From contig CAZPXS010000001.1 of assembly GCA_964590075.1 (NCBI GenBank), forward strand, positions 1-64,000: a DNA stretch of 64,000 nt. Direction: 5' to 3'. The DNA is from JAGDVO01 sp964590075 [NCBI: uncultured Aquificales bacterium]. Its GTDB lineage: Bacteria; Thermosulfidibacterota; Thermosulfidibacteria; Thermosulfidibacterales. The notes under the pieces are model-generated. The model saw only the letters and a program-made list of their open reading frames with translations, was not told where the DNA came from and did not search any database. Position 1 is the stretch's first letter. Each line of letters begins with the position of its first letter. This document shows, in pieces, positions 19,117 to 30,197 of the stretch. The position numbers were made by a program, and so were the translations under genes.

Positions 19117-19647
19117 GTGAGGATTTTTAATAAACTTCTGTTGGCGATTATAATTTTAACCCTTAGTTCCTGTGGGTATCAGGTGTTAAGGGATGAGAGT
19201 GGCTCTTTTTCCTTCAAGAATCTGGGAAATGGCAACTTCACCTTAGTTAACAGTAAGGTACACGTTTATCCCTTTAAAAGTACTGTAAGTGAACCTATGG
19301 TTGAAGTTATATTTACCAACAAATTGATAGAGTCTCTGATGCGTAGTAGCGCTATAATAGTTGATTCTGAGGATGCAGATTATATAATAACAGGCACAGT
19401 CAAGGGTTATTCCCTATCCACCATGTCTATGTCTAAGACCGGTGATATAGGGGTTTACAGGCTTAGGATGAGTGTATCTATCGTGGTTAGGGATAGGGAA
19501 GGAAAAGTTCTATTTAGTAGGGATTTTTCCGACTATGAGGATTATCAGATGGAACCTACCATAGAGTCTACGAAGCTGAGAGAGAAAATGGCTGTTGATG
19601 TTTTATCCGATCGGATAGCCCAACTTGTGGTTGTTATGTTGAGATGA
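19117..19647 (+). CDS. lptE: LPS-assembly lipoprotein LptE
   Basis: Outer-membrane lipoprotein that plugs LptD and helps insert lipopolysaccharide. From GTG 19117 it is 176 aa: a signal peptide with lipobox LSSC (Cys19) followed by GYQVLRD, the hallmark CGY start, then a core with VYPFKSTVSEP, EDADYIITGTVKGYSLS and a C-terminal helix. The GTG is supported by AGAGGAGGG just upstream; a TTG at 19096 lies inside ispDF. Position immediately before holA is typical for lptE. It implies an LPS-bearing outer membrane. Confidence 0.85.
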   Translation: MRIFNKLLLAIIILTLSSCGYQVLRDESGSFSFKNLGNGNFTLVNSKVHVYPFKSTVSEPMVEVIFTNKLIESLMRSSAIIVDSEDADYIITGTVKGYSLSTMSMSKTGDIGVYRLRMSVSIVVRDREGKVLFSRDFSDYEDYQMEPTIESTKLREKMAVDVLSDRIAQLVVVMLR

Positions 19648-20612
19648 GTAAACAGCAGTTAACTCCTAAACAGTTTTACCAGCTGATCAAGAAGGATAAA
19701 GTTGTCCCACAGATTCTTCTTCTTACTGGAACAAGCTATTCCCTAATGGTAAAGGTCTTCGAACATATAAAGGAAGTGTTGGGTGTAACGGAGGAGAGCA
19801 TAAAGGTTTTTGAGGGAAAAGAATTTGATATTGGGGAACTCTACGATCACCTCACTGTTTCTTCTCTCTTTAGCAAGGATAGATTGATACTCTTTAGGGA
19901 TGCAAGGGCTGTCTGTGGTTTACTGAGGGAAAAATCTCTCAGAGAGTTGTTATCCTTCGCAAAGGCGAGGAAGGGTATATATTTGGTATTTTTTGATTAT
20001 ATCGATGAGGATGACAAGAAGAGGGATACTAAAGCCTATCAGTTACTCGTTGAAGAGGCTACTATAGTAAACTGTAGGAAACCAGGGGAAAAGGAGATAA
20101 GGGAATGGTTGAAAAAGAGGCTTGTTAAGTTGGGGATAAAGGATGAGGACCTTGTTGATTTTCTGATCGAAAAAACGGATTGTTCCTTTGATCTTTTGGA
20201 GAAGGAACTGGAAAAGATAGCTCTTTTTAGCGATAGAGATGTTGTAGTAGACGCAAAGGTTTATAACCCCTTTGAAATGGTATCCTTGGCTTTAAAAGGT
20301 GATTTTAGGGCAATCGATGCTTTAATGTATCTATTGGATTCTGGAGAATATCCTGCCCTTATTCTATCCGCTATACAGAAAAAAGTAAGGAGCCTCTTCT
20401 TATACAAGCTCGGCCTTTTAAATAAGGTTACTCCCTATCAGAGGATGATTATGGAAGAGGAAACGAAAGATGTAAGTGTTGATGAGCTAAAGAGTATAGT
20501 TTTAGCCTCTTTTCAGCTTGAACGTAGGATAAAAACGGGCTTTCTTGATCCAAAAAAAGCACTTTCTGATTTTGTTCTATCTATCCTTATGAGGAGAGTG
20601 AAAGCGGGTTAG
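19644..20612 (+). CDS. holA: DNA polymerase III delta subunit
   Basis: Clamp-loader subunit that opens the beta sliding clamp. The 322 aa fit the family: VVPQILLLTGTSYSLMVK replaces the Walker-like N-terminal segment, then VSSLFSKDRLILFRDA, LVDFLIEKTDCSFDLLEKELEKIALF, and the C-terminal collar domain (FEMVSLALKGDFRAIDALMYLL, ILSAIQKKVRSLFLYKLG). It starts within the lptE stop (ATGA overlap) and its last four bases overlap the end of the convergent SPOR gene. Confidence 0.92.
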   Translation: MSKQQLTPKQFYQLIKKDKVVPQILLLTGTSYSLMVKVFEHIKEVLGVTEESIKVFEGKEFDIGELYDHLTVSSLFSKDRLILFRDARAVCGLLREKSLRELLSFAKARKGIYLVFFDYIDEDDKKRDTKAYQLLVEEATIVNCRKPGEKEIREWLKKRLVKLGIKDEDLVDFLIEKTDCSFDLLEKELEKIALFSDRDVVVDAKVYNPFEMVSLALKGDFRAIDALMYLLDSGEYPALILSAIQKKVRSLFLYKLGLLNKVTPYQRMIMEEETKDVSVDELKSIVLASFQLERRIKTGFLDPKKALSDFVLSILMRRVKAG

Positions 20613-21475
20613 TAACTAACTATATATCCGTAAAGCTCTTCCTTTCTTATGGTTGGAAGTATCTTTCTTGCCTCTTCCTCGTTATTGTACGGACCTATCA
20701 CTACTTTGTAGAGATTCCCGGCCTTTTGAACAGTTGCAGCTAACCCCTTACTTCTCAGCCTATTCGCAAGATCAAGGGCATTTTTGTTATCCGTGAAGGC
20801 TCCGACCTGTACGAAATACCTCTTGGGTTGTGGTGTTATACCGGTTTTGTATTTATTAGAGACTTCCTGCGGTTTAACCACCTTCGCTACCTGAGGAGGA
20901 GCGGTATGTGTTGTTGTTACTTCCCTCTTTATCCTCTCAATATCGACTTCTTCCTTGCCCTTGGTAGTTTTAGACTCTTTCTTAGCCTCTAACTTTTTAG
21001 CTTCCTGTGTTTTCTGTTTCTCGGTTACCTTTTGTTTTTCCTCCTGGGTCTTTTCTTCCGTTTTGGCTATGGTCTTTTTGGCTTCCTCCTTTCTTAACGT
21101 TTCCTGCTGTTCCGGTATATTTAAAGTTGTGTTTGAAACTCCCACAGTCTGTGGTTGGCTTACAGTATTATTTTGGTTCTGAACAGTCTGAACCTGAGCT
21201 GGCATAACGGGTACGGTAGTGGCGTTGGATTGGACATTAGCCGGAGCTTGAGCGGTCAGGTTGGATTGAGGGGGTTGACTAGGCGCGATGTTACTAACAG
21301 GTGGGTACTGGTTCTGTTGTATGTTTTCTACAGGTATCGAGGATATGAAAAACTCCTTACCGAGTTCAACTCCCAACATAAAGACTATAACGTAGGTTAC
21401 AAATAGCCCTATTAGAATACCTATTATCTCCTTCTTCTTGAAGCTAAAGGTGTAGGTCTTTTCCTCCTTTGACAT
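20609..21475 (-). CDS. SPOR-domain membrane protein
   Basis: Inner-membrane protein likely to bind denuded peptidoglycan at division sites. The 288 aa contain a short cytoplasmic tail rich in Lys (KKKE), one membrane helix (about 17-37), a long low-complexity periplasmic linker rich in Gln, Pro, Asn, Thr and then Lys/Glu (about 45-205), and a C-terminal SPOR domain (about 212-285, RYFVQVGAFTDNKNALDLA, YKVVIGPYNNEEEARKIL). I use ATG 21475, which overlaps the argS stop as TGATG and has GGAGG about eight bases upstream. Cotranscribed with argS. Similar in layout to FtsN/DedD but without recognisable FtsN-specific segments. Confidence 0.87.
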   Translation of the reverse strand: MSKEEKTYTFSFKKKEIIGILIGLFVTYVIVFMLGVELGKEFFISSIPVENIQQNQYPPVSNIAPSQPPQSNLTAQAPANVQSNATTVPVMPAQVQTVQNQNNTVSQPQTVGVSNTTLNIPEQQETLRKEEAKKTIAKTEEKTQEEKQKVTEKQKTQEAKKLEAKKESKTTKGKEEVDIERIKREVTTTHTAPPQVAKVVKPQEVSNKYKTGITPQPKRYFVQVGAFTDNKNALDLANRLRSKGLAATVQKAGNLYKVVIGPYNNEEEARKILPTIRKEELYGYIVSY

Positions 21476-23127
21476 CACATAACCTCCACCGCTTCTATAC
21501 CGATGAGCTTTAACCCCTCCTTTATCACCCTTCGTACACCTTCACAGAGGGCAACTCTTGCGATTCTAAGTTCCCTGTTGTCCTCTAAAATCCTGAACTT
21601 ATTATAGTATCTATGGAAGGATGAAGCAAGATCTACCAAATAGAAAGTCATTCTATGGGGCTCGTAATTCTTGGCACATGCCTCGATGGTATCCGGAAAC
21701 ATTGCAAGTTTTCTTAGTATTTCTATCTCTTCCTCCTGATTCAGTAAACCATAGTTTATTTCATTTTTTGTTATATCTATATCTATGTTTCTATCCTTGG
21801 CTGTTCTATATATTGAGCAGATTCTCGCGTGGGCGTACTGGACGTAAAATACAGGATTCTCCTCCGTTTGTCTTGTTGCAAGGCCAATGTCAAAATCGAG
21901 ATGTGCATCCTGTTTTCTCGTAAGGAATATAAACCTTACCGCGTCCTTTCCCACCTCATCTAGTAGCCATCTGAGTGTGACAATTTCTCCTTCTCTCTTA
22001 GACATGGTGACAGGTTTTCCATCCTTTATGAGATTGACCATCTGTATAAGTAGAATTTCGAGTTTGTTATCGTCAAAGCCGAGAGCTCTTAGCGCTCCCT
22101 TGACTCTCTTTATGTAACCGTGATGATCAGCACCCCACACGTTTATGTATAGATCGTAACCTCTGAGGAACTTGTTCCTATGATAAGCTACATCGGCTGC
22201 GAAGTATGTGTAGGATCCATCGGCTCTAACGAGAACCCTGTCCTTCTCGTCTCCGAATAGAGTTGACTTAAACCAGAGGGCTCCATCCTTTTCGTATGTG
22301 TATCCTGCTTTTCTAAGTTCCTCTATCGTGTTTTGTATGTCGCCCTCATGTAACTTTCTCTCAGAGAAGTATATATCGAAACTTATACCAAGTTCAGTAA
22401 GATCCTTCTTTATCCATTCCATTATTCTACTTACAGCCCATAGCGATAACTTTTCTACCGCCTCCTTTTTCTGTATCCTTAAAACATCTGGCATATCATT
22501 TAGAGCGATTCTAGCAAGTTCATATACATACTCACCCTTATATCCATCTTCCGGGAAGGGATAGTTTTCCCCTAATAGCTCAAACATTCTCGCCAGTATC
22601 GATTCTCCTAGTAACTCTACCTGCCTACCCGCGTCGTTTATGTAGTATTCCCTTGTAACTCTGTAACCAGCCTTTTCTAGGATTCTTGCCAGGCTATCAC
22701 CAACGACCGCACCTCTACCATGCCCTACATGTAGCGGCCCTGTAGGATTTGCGCTTACGAACTCTATGTTTATACTTTTCCCATCTCCCAGGTTTAGCTC
22801 ACCGTATCTATCTCCTTCTTTTAGGATCTTCTGTAGGATGTAATACCAAAAATCCTTTTTGACCCTAAAGTTGATAAAGCCTCCTCCCGATATTTCCACA
22901 CTATCTAACAATTCGCTACAGACCTCCCCCTTTATGAGATCCGCTATCTCTAAGGGCTTTCTTCTTAAGGTTTTTGCAATTAGAAAAGCCACATTAGTAG
23001 AATAGTCACCATACTTTACATCGGGATACTCTATTATAACGGGGACTTCAAGATCCATCGGCACAACACCCCTATTCTTTAACTCCGATAGAGCCTTTGT
23101 AACTATCTCTCTGAAGTACTGCTTCAT
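21475..23127 (-). CDS. argS: Arginyl-tRNA synthetase
   Basis: Class I aminoacyl-tRNA synthetase for arginine. From ATG 23127 it is 550 aa with the Arg-specific N-terminal Add-1 domain (1-105), the HIGH-type motif in NPTGPLHVGHGRG, the MSK motif in VTMSKREGEIV (about residue 365), and the DALR anticodon-binding domain at the C-terminus. A GTG two codons earlier (23133) is a less likely start. The gene is divergent from dnaK with its own promoter at 23170-23197. Confidence 0.96.
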   Translation of the reverse strand: MKQYFREIVTKALSELKNRGVVPMDLEVPVIIEYPDVKYGDYSTNVAFLIAKTLRRKPLEIADLIKGEVCSELLDSVEISGGGFINFRVKKDFWYYILQKILKEGDRYGELNLGDGKSINIEFVSANPTGPLHVGHGRGAVVGDSLARILEKAGYRVTREYYINDAGRQVELLGESILARMFELLGENYPFPEDGYKGEYVYELARIALNDMPDVLRIQKKEAVEKLSLWAVSRIMEWIKKDLTELGISFDIYFSERKLHEGDIQNTIEELRKAGYTYEKDGALWFKSTLFGDEKDRVLVRADGSYTYFAADVAYHRNKFLRGYDLYINVWGADHHGYIKRVKGALRALGFDDNKLEILLIQMVNLIKDGKPVTMSKREGEIVTLRWLLDEVGKDAVRFIFLTRKQDAHLDFDIGLATRQTEENPVFYVQYAHARICSIYRTAKDRNIDIDITKNEINYGLLNQEEEIEILRKLAMFPDTIEACAKNYEPHRMTFYLVDLASSFHRYYNKFRILEDNRELRIARVALCEGVRRVIKEGLKLIGIEAVEVM

Positions 23128-23169
23128 CCCCACTCACCCCTTGACCTTGTTTATCCGTTTAACTTACCA

Positions 23170-23197
23170 ATCTTACACTTTGCACCTATACAGTCAA
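23170..23197 (-). promoter_or_regulatory. Putative promoter of argS
   Basis: On the minus strand, TTGACT (23197-23192), a 16-base spacer and TAAGAT (23175-23170) point at argS. The -10 matches the consensus at four of six positions. Confidence 0.5.
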
Positions 23198-23221
23198 TTT
23201 ATATAGCTGATTTTAAGAATC

Positions 23222-23250
23222 TTGACAATACTATACTAAAGGTTTATTAT
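23222..23250 (+). promoter_or_regulatory. Sigma-70-type promoter of the dnaK operon
   Basis: Perfect TTGACA at 23222-23227, a 17-base spacer and TATTAT at 23245-23250; a perfect TATAAT at 23248-23253 overlaps but would give a 20-base spacer. I found no HAIR (CTTGAGT-N7-ACTCAAG) or CIRCE repeat around it, although hspR lies in this operon. Confidence 0.75.
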
Positions 23251-23299
23251 AATTTAGCGATTAAAAAATGAAGATAAAAACTCGTTGGAGGGGTGTGAT

Positions 23300-25198
23300 A
23301 TGAGCAAGGTTATAGGTATAGACCTTGGTACTACTAACTCTGTGGTTGCCATAATGGAGGGTGGGCAACCAAGGGTTATAGTTAACCAGGAGGGTGCAAG
23401 GACTACACCGAGTGTTGTTGCCTTTACTAAAGATGGGGAGATTCTTGTTGGTGCTCCAGCTAAGAGACAGGCTATAACCAATGCTCAGAATACCATATAC
23501 TCTATAAAGCGTTTCATGGGTAGGCGTTATGAGGAGGTTACCGAGGAGATCAAGAGGGTACCTTATAAGGTGGTAAGGGGTCCGCATGGAGATGCCAGAG
23601 TTGAAGTTATGGGTAAGATCTATTCCCCGCCCGAGATTTCCGCCATGATCTTGAGAAAGTTAAAGGAGGCTGCTGAGGCTTACTTAGGCGAAAAGGTAAC
23701 GAAGGCTGTAATTACTGTTCCTGCCTACTTCAACGATGATCAGAGAAGAGCTACCAAGGATGCCGGTACTATTGCGGGTTTGGAGGTTTTACGTCTTGTA
23801 AACGAGCCAACGGCTGCCGCTCTTGCCTACGGTCTCGATAAGAAGAAGGGAGGTAAGATAGCCGTATACGATCTTGGTGGTGGAACCTTTGATATATCCA
23901 TTCTCGAGGTTGGTGAGGGAGTGTTTGAGGTAAAAGCTGTAAATGGAGATACCCACCTTGGTGGTGATGACTTCGATCAGAGAATAGTGGAATGGTTGAT
24001 AGATGAGTTTAAGAAGGAGACTGGCATAGATCTTTCCAAAGATCCCATGGCTATGCAGAGGTTGAAGGAGGCAGCGGAAAGGGCTAAGATAGAACTATCC
24101 TCATCCATGGAGACAGAGATAAATCTACCCTTTATAACCGCCGATGCAACCGGTCCTAAGCACCTTGTTAGAAGATTAACTAGGGCTAAGTTTGAGTCCC
24201 TTATAAGGGATCTTGTGGAAAAGACGATAGAGCCCTGTGAGCAGGCTCTAAGGGATGCGGGATTAACTCCGAGAGACATCGATGAGGTTATTTTGGTTGG
24301 AGGTTCTACAAGGATTCCACTTGTTCAAGAGATAGTTAGACAGATCTTCGGTAGGGAACCGAGGAAGGACATTAACCCCGATGAGGCTGTGGCTCTTGGA
24401 GCTGCTGTCCAGGCGGCTGTCTTAACCGGAGAGATAAAGGATATACTTCTTCTTGATGTTACTCCTCTATCCCTTGGTATAGAGACTTTAGGTGGTGTTA
24501 TGACGGTACTTATCCCGAGGAATACCACCATACCCTGTAGGAAGAGTGAGATATTTACAACTGCGGCTGACAACCAGACAACGGTTGAGATACATGTGTT
24601 ACAGGGTGAAAGGCCTCTCGCCAAGGATAATAGAACCCTTGCGAGATTCCATCTCGATGGTATACCACCTGCTCCAAGGGGTGTTCCAAAGATAGAGGTT
24701 ACCTTCGATATAGATGCTAACGGTATTTTGCATGTGTCCGCGAAGGATCTTGCAACCGGTAGGGAACAGAAGGTTACCATAACGGCCTCTAGTGGTCTAA
24801 CGGAAGAGGAGATCCAGAGGATGATAAAAGAGGCTGAGATGTATGCGGAGGAGGATAGAAGGAGAAAGGAAGAGATAGAGTTGAGGAACCAGCTTGATAG
24901 TCTAGCCTACAGTCTGGAGAAGTTGATTAACGAAAACAGGGAGAAGATACCGGTTTCTGATCTAAGGGAAGCTGAGGATGCTATAAAGGAGGCGAGAAGA
25001 ATAATAGACGAGAAGAAAGGGGCCGATGAGACTAGAAAGATGATAGAGAGGATTACACAGCTATCCCATAGAATCTCGATAAGTCTCTACCAGAGCGCAG
25101 CCGGTGGAGCCCCTAGTTATGGCGGAGCATCTGCAGGTGGTTCTAGCGGTACTGACAGTGGAGAAGTTATAGATGCTGAGTATGAGGAGAAAAAATAA
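23300..25198 (+). CDS. dnaK: Chaperone DnaK (Hsp70)
   Basis: ATP-dependent Hsp70. The start is ATG 23300 with TTGGAGGGG before it, giving 632 aa; an in-frame TTG at 23285 lies within the ribosome site. Seen are the phosphate motif [49 protein letters not shown], the [18 protein letters not shown] [12 protein letters not shown], the linker [17 protein letters not shown], and the C-terminal acidic end after a Gly/Ser-rich tail. The N-terminal domain carries the roughly 25-residue insert of Gram-negative DnaKs (around [19 protein letters not shown]). First gene of dnaK-dnaJ-hspR-clpB. Confidence 0.98.
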   Translation: MSKVIGIDLGTTNSVVAIMEGGQPRVIVNQEGARTTPSVVAFTKDGEILVGAPAKRQAITNAQNTIYSIKRFMGRRYEEVTEEIKRVPYKVVRGPHGDARVEVMGKIYSPPEISAMILRKLKEAAEAYLGEKVTKAVITVPAYFNDDQRRATKDAGTIAGLEVLRLVNEPTAAALAYGLDKKKGGKIAVYDLGGGTFDISILEVGEGVFEVKAVNGDTHLGGDDFDQRIVEWLIDEFKKETGIDLSKDPMAMQRLKEAAERAKIELSSSMETEINLPFITADATGPKHLVRRLTRAKFESLIRDLVEKTIEPCEQALRDAGLTPRDIDEVILVGGSTRIPLVQEIVRQIFGREPRKDINPDEAVALGAAVQAAVLTGEIKDILLLDVTPLSLGIETLGGVMTVLIPRNTTIPCRKSEIFTTAADNQTTVEIHVLQGERPLAKDNRTLARFHLDGIPPAPRGVPKIEVTFDIDANGILHVSAKDLATGREQKVTITASSGLTEEEIQRMIKEAEMYAEEDRRRKEEIELRNQLDSLAYSLEKLINENREKIPVSDLREAEDAIKEARRIIDEKKGADETRKMIERITQLSHRISISLYQSAAGGAPSYGGASAGGSSGTDSGEVIDAEYEEKK

Positions 25199-25204
25199 TG
25201 AGCC

Positions 25205-26122
25205 ATGAAGAAAGATTACTATGAAATACTAGGTGTTCCGAGGAATGCTACACAGGAAGAGATAAAGAAGGCGTATAGGAGACTAGCGAGGAAGTACCAC
25301 CCGGATCTAAATCCGGGTAATAAGGAGGCAGAGGAGAAGTTCAAGGAGATAACGGAAGCCTATCAGGTTCTCTCCGATCCCGAAAAGAGGAAGCTCTATG
25401 ACCAGTATGGTCATGGGGCTTTCTCTTCTAACTTTGGTAGTGGCTTTAGTAGTTCAAATATGGGTTTTGACTTTGGCGATCTTGGGTTTGATATCGGTAG
25501 CATATTTGAGAAGTTCTTCGGAATGAAGGATCCCTTTGGAGATATTTTTGGTACTAGAAGGGTCAAAAAGGGGAGGGATATAGAGTATCCCTTTGAGATA
25601 AGTTTGGAGGATGCCTATAGAGGGCTCTATACCGATATAACCGTAAATAGGGGTAGTAGGATAGAGACCATAAGGGTAAGGATACCTCCTGGTGTGGATA
25701 ACGGGACGAAAATCAGAATAGCGGGAAAGGGAGAGGAGATCCCGGGCGGTCAACCCGGTGATCTCTACATAGTAACGAGAGTAAGACCCCACCCTTTTTT
25801 CGACAGAAAGGGGGATAACATATACGTAGAGATACCTATAACCGTTTGGGAGGCGGTTATAGGTGGAGAGGTTGAAGTGCCAACTTTATCCGGACTTGTT
25901 AAGCTGAAGATACCTCCAGGTACTAATTCGGGCCAGATTTTTAGACTCAAGGGAAAGGGTATGCCAAAGCTTAAGGGAGATGGATTTGGGGATATGTTTG
26001 TTACCGTTAGGATAGTTGTACCTAAGAATATAGATGCGAGAAGCGTTAAGCTGATGAGAGAATTTGCCAGTTTAAACAGCTTTAATCCAAGGGAAGAGCT
26101 AATAAAGAGATACGGGGGTTAA
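25205..26122 (+). CDS. Zinc-less DnaJ (type II, CbpA-like)
   Basis: Second Hsp40, 305 aa, with J domain (1-70, HPD at 32-34), a Gly/Phe/Ser linker ([34 protein letters not shown]) and two C-terminal beta domains, but none of the four CxxCxGxG zinc repeats. This matches CbpA or DnaJ2 proteins. It is six bases after dnaK, so it is likely the main DnaK partner of this operon while the zinc DnaJ serves the hrcA operon. The segment [10 protein letters not shown] to YQVLSDP is identical in protein to the other DnaJ. Confidence 0.95.
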   Translation: MKKDYYEILGVPRNATQEEIKKAYRRLARKYHPDLNPGNKEAEEKFKEITEAYQVLSDPEKRKLYDQYGHGAFSSNFGSGFSSSNMGFDFGDLGFDIGSIFEKFFGMKDPFGDIFGTRRVKKGRDIEYPFEISLEDAYRGLYTDITVNRGSRIETIRVRIPPGVDNGTKIRIAGKGEEIPGGQPGDLYIVTRVRPHPFFDRKGDNIYVEIPITVWEAVIGGEVEVPTLSGLVKLKIPPGTNSGQIFRLKGKGMPKLKGDGFGDMFVTVRIVVPKNIDARSVKLMREFASLNSFNPREELIKRYGG

Positions 26123-26124
26123 AA

Positions 26125-26544
26125 TTGAGCAGGGAGAAGATGAGGGACAAAAAGGAACCTTTGTATCAGATAAGTGTAGTAGCTAAGATGTTGGGTGTAC
26201 ATCCGCAGACGCTTAGACTGTACGAGAGGGATGGTCTTGTTAAGCCTACGAGGACTGAGGGAAACGTTAGATTGTATTCCGAGGAGGATGTGGAAAAGTT
26301 AAGGACCATAATAAGTCTCACCAGAGATCTTGGTGTGAATCTTGCGGGGGTTGAGATAATTTTAAGGATGAAAGAGCAGATAGAGGAATTACAGAAACAG
26401 GTGGAAAAGTTAACGGAACTTCTCAAGAGTTATGTTCAAGTTGAGGTCACCAGAAGTTCTGAACCTGGTCTTGTGAAGGTTCCCTTAAGTAGACTGGTAA
26501 GGATAGAGATAGTGGAGGAGAAGAAGGATGATTCAAATGGATAG
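26125..26544 (+). CDS. hspR: HspR-type MerR-family repressor
   Basis: Heat-shock repressor related to Streptomyces and Helicobacter HspR, which binds HAIR sites with DnaK as corepressor. The 139 aa show a MerR winged helix (about 12-80, [43 protein letters not shown]) followed by a coiled-coil helix (about 80-115). Start is TTG 26125 with GGGGG six bases upstream; ATG 26140 has a ribosome site that is too close. Lying between dnaJ and clpB it should control its own operon, though no HAIR repeat is visible. Confidence 0.88.
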   Translation: MSREKMRDKKEPLYQISVVAKMLGVHPQTLRLYERDGLVKPTRTEGNVRLYSEEDVEKLRTIISLTRDLGVNLAGVEIILRMKEQIEELQKQVEKLTELLKSYVQVEVTRSSEPGLVKVPLSRLVRIEIVEEKKDDSNG

Positions 26545-29185
26545 ATTTACAATTAAAGCCCAAGAGGCTATAATATCCTCCAGGGAGGAGGCTATAAAGA
26601 GGAGCCATCAGTATATAGAACCCGAACATTTAGCCTACGTTCTTGTAAGGGATAGCGAGAATATCAGAGAAATTCTCAGAAGGTTGGAGGTTGATCCCAA
26701 GTTAATCGAGGCTAGGATTGAGGATGTATTTTCAAAGTTCCCTAAGGTTGAGGGAATAAGTGATGTATACCTTTCCCAAAAGTTAAGTAGAATTTTTGAT
26801 TCCGCCGATAGGATCCGTGAGGAATTAAAGGATGCCTATATAGGAACGGATCATCTATTCTTGGCTATAGTTAGGGAGCCGAATACCTATATCCACGATA
26901 TAGTTAGGACCCTGGGGCTAAAGGATGATGCGATAAAAAGCGCTATAATCGATATAAGGGGACCTCACAAGATTACCGAGGCAACGAGTGAGGATAGATT
27001 CCTTGCTACTAAGAGGTATTGTGTTGATCTTACAGAACTTGCGAGAAAGGGTAAGCTTGATCCTGTAATCGGCAGAGACGAGGAGATTAGAAGGGTTATT
27101 CATATACTCACTAGAAGGAGAAAGAACAACCCGGTTCTCGTCGGTGATGCTGGTGTTGGGAAAACCGCTATAGTTGAGGGACTTGCCCAGAAGATCGTTA
27201 GGGGAGAAGTCCCCGCCACCCTTAGGGATAAGAGGATTCTCGCCCTTGATATGGCAGCCCTACTTGCCGGTGCTAAGTATAGAGGCGAGTTTGAGGAGAG
27301 GTTGAAGTCGGTGATTAAGGAGATAGAGGAGAGTGAGGGAAGGATAATACTCTTTATAGATGAGTTACACACCCTCGTTGGTGCTGGAAGGGCAGAAGGT
27401 GCCATCGATGCTGCCAATATCTTGAAACCAGCATTGGCAAGGGGAGATCTACACTGCATAGGAGCTACCACACTGGATGAGTATAGAAAGTACATAGAGA
27501 AGGATCCGGCTCTCGAGAGGAGGTTCCAGCCCGTATTCGTTGATGAGCCATCGGTTGAGGAGACTGTTGCTATACTTAGGGGGTTAAAGGAGAGGTACGA
27601 GATACATCACGGTGTGAGAATTTCTGATACTGCGATAGTGAGTGCCGTTCATCTATCTGTGAGATATATAACCGACAGGAGGCTACCTGATAAGGCGATA
27701 GATCTTATAGATGAGGCCTGTGCAAAGATAAGGATGGAGGCCGATAGTATACCGGAGGTTATGGAGAATATCCAGAAGAGGATAAGGAATCTGGAACTCG
27801 AGAGGGAGATACTTAAGATCCAGGGCGATCCTTCCTCCAAGATACAGGCTATCGAGGAGGAGATTGAGCGTTTGAGGGCCGAGTATGAGAGGTTGGAGGA
27901 GAAGTGGAAGAGAGAAAAGGAGCTTGTGGATAGGATAAGATCTATAAAGGAAAAGATAGAGAATGCGGAGAGGGAACTTGAATTTGCCCAGAAGAGAGGG
28001 GATCTTGAGCAGGCTGCAAAGTTGAAGTACGATGTAATGTATAGTTTGAGAAGGGAACTTGAAGAGGCGACCAAGCAGTTAGAAGAGATCCAGAAGGATG
28101 GCAAGCTCGTCAGGGAGTATGTTGATGAGGAGGATATAGCGGAGATAGTTTCCAAGTGGACCGGTATTCCGGTTAAAAACCTTCTCGAGGAGGAGAGTAA
28201 AAAACTACTCAGAATGGAAGAGGAATTGCATAAGAGGATAGTGGGCCAGGATGTCGCTGTCCATGCTGTTAGCGAAACTATTAGGAGAGCAAGAGCTGGG
28301 TTATCCGATCCTAATAGACCGCTTGGTTCTTTCATGTTTCTCGGTCCCACTGGAGTTGGTAAAACTGAGCTCGCAAAGGCCCTTGCCGAGTTCCTATTTA
28401 ACGATGAAAAGGCCATGGTGAGATTCGACATGAGTGAGTATATGGAAAAGCATGCGGTAAGTAAGTTGATAGGTGCTCCGCCAGGTTATGTGGGTTACGA
28501 GGAAGGTGGGCAGTTAACCGAGGCTGTGAGGAGAAGACCTTATACGGTGGTACTTTTCGATGAGATTGAGAAGGCCCATCCTGAAGTTTTTAACATACTC
28601 TTACAGGTTTTGGATGAGGGTTGGCTCACCGATTCCCACGGTAGAAGGGTATCCTTCAGAAATGCCGTTATAATAATGACGAGTAACATAGGTTCAGAGT
28701 ATATAACATTGGATCCTGATAGGGATGTGGATAATGAAGATTTTATGAAGCATTATAGTGATATAAAAGAGAATATTATGGCGCTTCTTAAGAGAACTTT
28801 TAGACCAGAGTTTCTGAACAGAATAGATGAGATAGTTATCTTCCATCCCCTCGGTAAGAAGCACATAAGAAAGATAGTTGAACTCATGTTGTCGAAAGTG
28901 GCTAAAAGATTGGCTGAAAGGAGGATAGAGCTTGTTTGGGATGAGGATGTTTGCGACTATATAGGAAAAGTTGGTTTTGATCCCGCCTTTGGTGCAAGGC
29001 CGATCAGACGTACTGTGGAAAGGATGATCGAGAGTCCCTTGGCGAGATTTATACTTGAGAAGAGGATAAAGGCGCAGGATACCGTAAGGTTAAGGGTTGA
29101 TGGTGATTCTATTGGTTTTTTTGTGAATGATGAGGAGATAGGGAGGGTTTGTGATTATGCAGAAAAAGGCGAAGAAATTGGATAA
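26528..29185 (+). CDS. clpB: Disaggregase ClpB
   Basis: Hsp100 ATPase that pulls proteins from aggregates together with DnaK. At 885 aa it is slightly long for the family. Domain order: N-terminal Clp repeats (1-150), AAA1 with Walker A GDAGVGKT near 206, the long coiled-coil middle domain (about 410-530, [33 protein letters not shown]), and AAA2 with GPTGVGKT near 606 and the sensor region [14 protein letters not shown]. The middle domain identifies ClpB rather than ClpA/C. It overlaps hspR by 17 bases, and its last 29 bases overlap the sigma factor gene. Confidence 0.97.
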   Translation: MIQMDRFTIKAQEAIISSREEAIKRSHQYIEPEHLAYVLVRDSENIREILRRLEVDPKLIEARIEDVFSKFPKVEGISDVYLSQKLSRIFDSADRIREELKDAYIGTDHLFLAIVREPNTYIHDIVRTLGLKDDAIKSAIIDIRGPHKITEATSEDRFLATKRYCVDLTELARKGKLDPVIGRDEEIRRVIHILTRRRKNNPVLVGDAGVGKTAIVEGLAQKIVRGEVPATLRDKRILALDMAALLAGAKYRGEFEERLKSVIKEIEESEGRIILFIDELHTLVGAGRAEGAIDAANILKPALARGDLHCIGATTLDEYRKYIEKDPALERRFQPVFVDEPSVEETVAILRGLKERYEIHHGVRISDTAIVSAVHLSVRYITDRRLPDKAIDLIDEACAKIRMEADSIPEVMENIQKRIRNLELEREILKIQGDPSSKIQAIEEEIERLRAEYERLEEKWKREKELVDRIRSIKEKIENAERELEFAQKRGDLEQAAKLKYDVMYSLRRELEEATKQLEEIQKDGKLVREYVDEEDIAEIVSKWTGIPVKNLLEEESKKLLRMEEELHKRIVGQDVAVHAVSETIRRARAGLSDPNRPLGSFMFLGPTGVGKTELAKALAEFLFNDEKAMVRFDMSEYMEKHAVSKLIGAPPGYVGYEEGGQLTEAVRRRPYTVVLFDEIEKAHPEVFNILLQVLDEGWLTDSHGRRVSFRNAVIIMTSNIGSEYITLDPDRDVDNEDFMKHYSDIKENIMALLKRTFRPEFLNRIDEIVIFHPLGKKHIRKIVELMLSKVAKRLAERRIELVWDEDVCDYIGKVGFDPAFGARPIRRTVERMIESPLARFILEKRIKAQDTVRLRVDGDSIGFFVNDEEIGRVCDYAEKGEEIG

Positions 29186-30197
29186 AAAAGAGGTTAAACT
29201 GGATCCCATAGATTTAAAGATTGATCCCAAGAGTATCGGTTATGAGAAAGAGGAGGTTGAAAGGGAGGTTGAAGATCTAGTTGAGGATTCTGAACTTGAG
29301 GAGATAGAAGAGTCTCTTATAGATGAGGATAGCATAGATTACATAGTTTCCAAGTATACCCTTTCGTCTGAGGATGAATCTGTAGTAGCGAGTTACATGG
29401 ATATGGTCAAGAGTTTCCCTAAGTTGACGAGAGAGGAGGAGTACGAACTAGCTGTGAGAGCTAAAAATGGTGATCCCGAAGCTTTTAGGAAGCTGATAGA
29501 GTGTAATTTGAGGTTTGTTATATATATGGCCAATAAGTATAGAGGCTATGGACTACCCCTCATGGATCTTATAAATGAGGGCACCATAGGTTTGATTCAG
29601 GCCGCTAAAAGATTCGATCCCGATAGAGGTGTTAGATTCATATCATACGCTGTTTGGTGGATAAAGCAGGCTATAGTACAGGCTCTTGCTGAACAGGTTG
29701 GGGTAGTCAGGTTACCTCTTAAACAGGCTCCTATCTTACTGAGGATAAGGCAGACTTACAACGAGTTATTCCAGAAATTTGGTAGAGAACCTACCACTGA
29801 GGAAGTTGCGGAGGAACTAGGGTTAGAGCCTAGCGATGTTGAGGATATACTTAGGGTTGTTAGGATGCATCTATCCTTGGAGTTGCCCGTTAATAAGGAT
29901 GATGACGATAGGACCTACCTTGATCTTCTTGAGTCTACTACTCCTTCGGCTGAGGATGAGGCTATAATGGCCTCTATGGTAAATACGATACATGAACTCA
30001 TATCACAGTTACCCGAGAGGGAGGCTAGGATTATAAAGTTGAGATACGGTATAGAATGTGATAGGCCCTATACCCTTGAAGAGATAGGTAAAATGATGGG
30101 GATAAGTAGGGAGAGGGTGCGTCAGATAGAAAGTAGAGCTTTGATGAGGTTAAAGAGACTTGCCCAGGCTAAGAAACTGGAGGATTATTTAAACTGA
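29157..30197 (+). CDS. Sigma-70 family RNA polymerase sigma factor (group 1/2 type)
   Basis: A 346-aa sigma factor. After an acidic and Lys-rich N-terminal stretch (1-70) come a region 1.2-like segment ([17 protein letters not shown]), region 2 with [43 protein letters not shown] and [17 protein letters not shown], region 3, and region 4 with [25 protein letters not shown]. The -10-reading helix is RpoD/RpoS-like, not RpoH-like. It lacks the large non-conserved insert of many primary factors, so it may be either a compact SigA or an alternative factor tied to heat shock by its overlap with clpB. ATG 29157 is chosen, nine bases after GGGAGGG; GTG 29151 is less well spaced. Confidence 0.9.
   Translation: MQKKAKKLDKKEVKLDPIDLKIDPKSIGYEKEEVEREVEDLVEDSELEEIEESLIDEDSIDYIVSKYTLSSEDESVVASYMDMVKSFPKLTREEEYELAVRAKNGDPEAFRKLIECNLRFVIYMANKYRGYGLPLMDLINEGTIGLIQAAKRFDPDRGVRFISYAVWWIKQAIVQALAEQVGVVRLPLKQAPILLRIRQTYNELFQKFGREPTTEEVAEELGLEPSDVEDILRVVRMHLSLELPVNKDDDDRTYLDLLESTTPSAEDEAIMASMVNTIHELISQLPEREARIIKLRYGIECDRPYTLEEIGKMMGISRERVRQIESRALMRLKRLAQAKKLEDYLN

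Noticed and set aside
23128-23299. HAIR or CIRCE operator before dnaK
   Set aside because: Short partial matches such as AAGAATCTTG are present, but no inverted repeat of the required length and spacing.
24325-24780. Antisense open frame of about 150 codons opposite dnaK
   Set aside because: It lies fully within a highly conserved Hsp70 region and shows no own start signal or domain.
27649-28431. Long antisense open frame of about 260 codons opposite clpB
   Set aside because: It is Ser/Ile/Leu-rich low-complexity translation produced by the purine-rich coding strand of clpB, has no ribosome site and no known motif.
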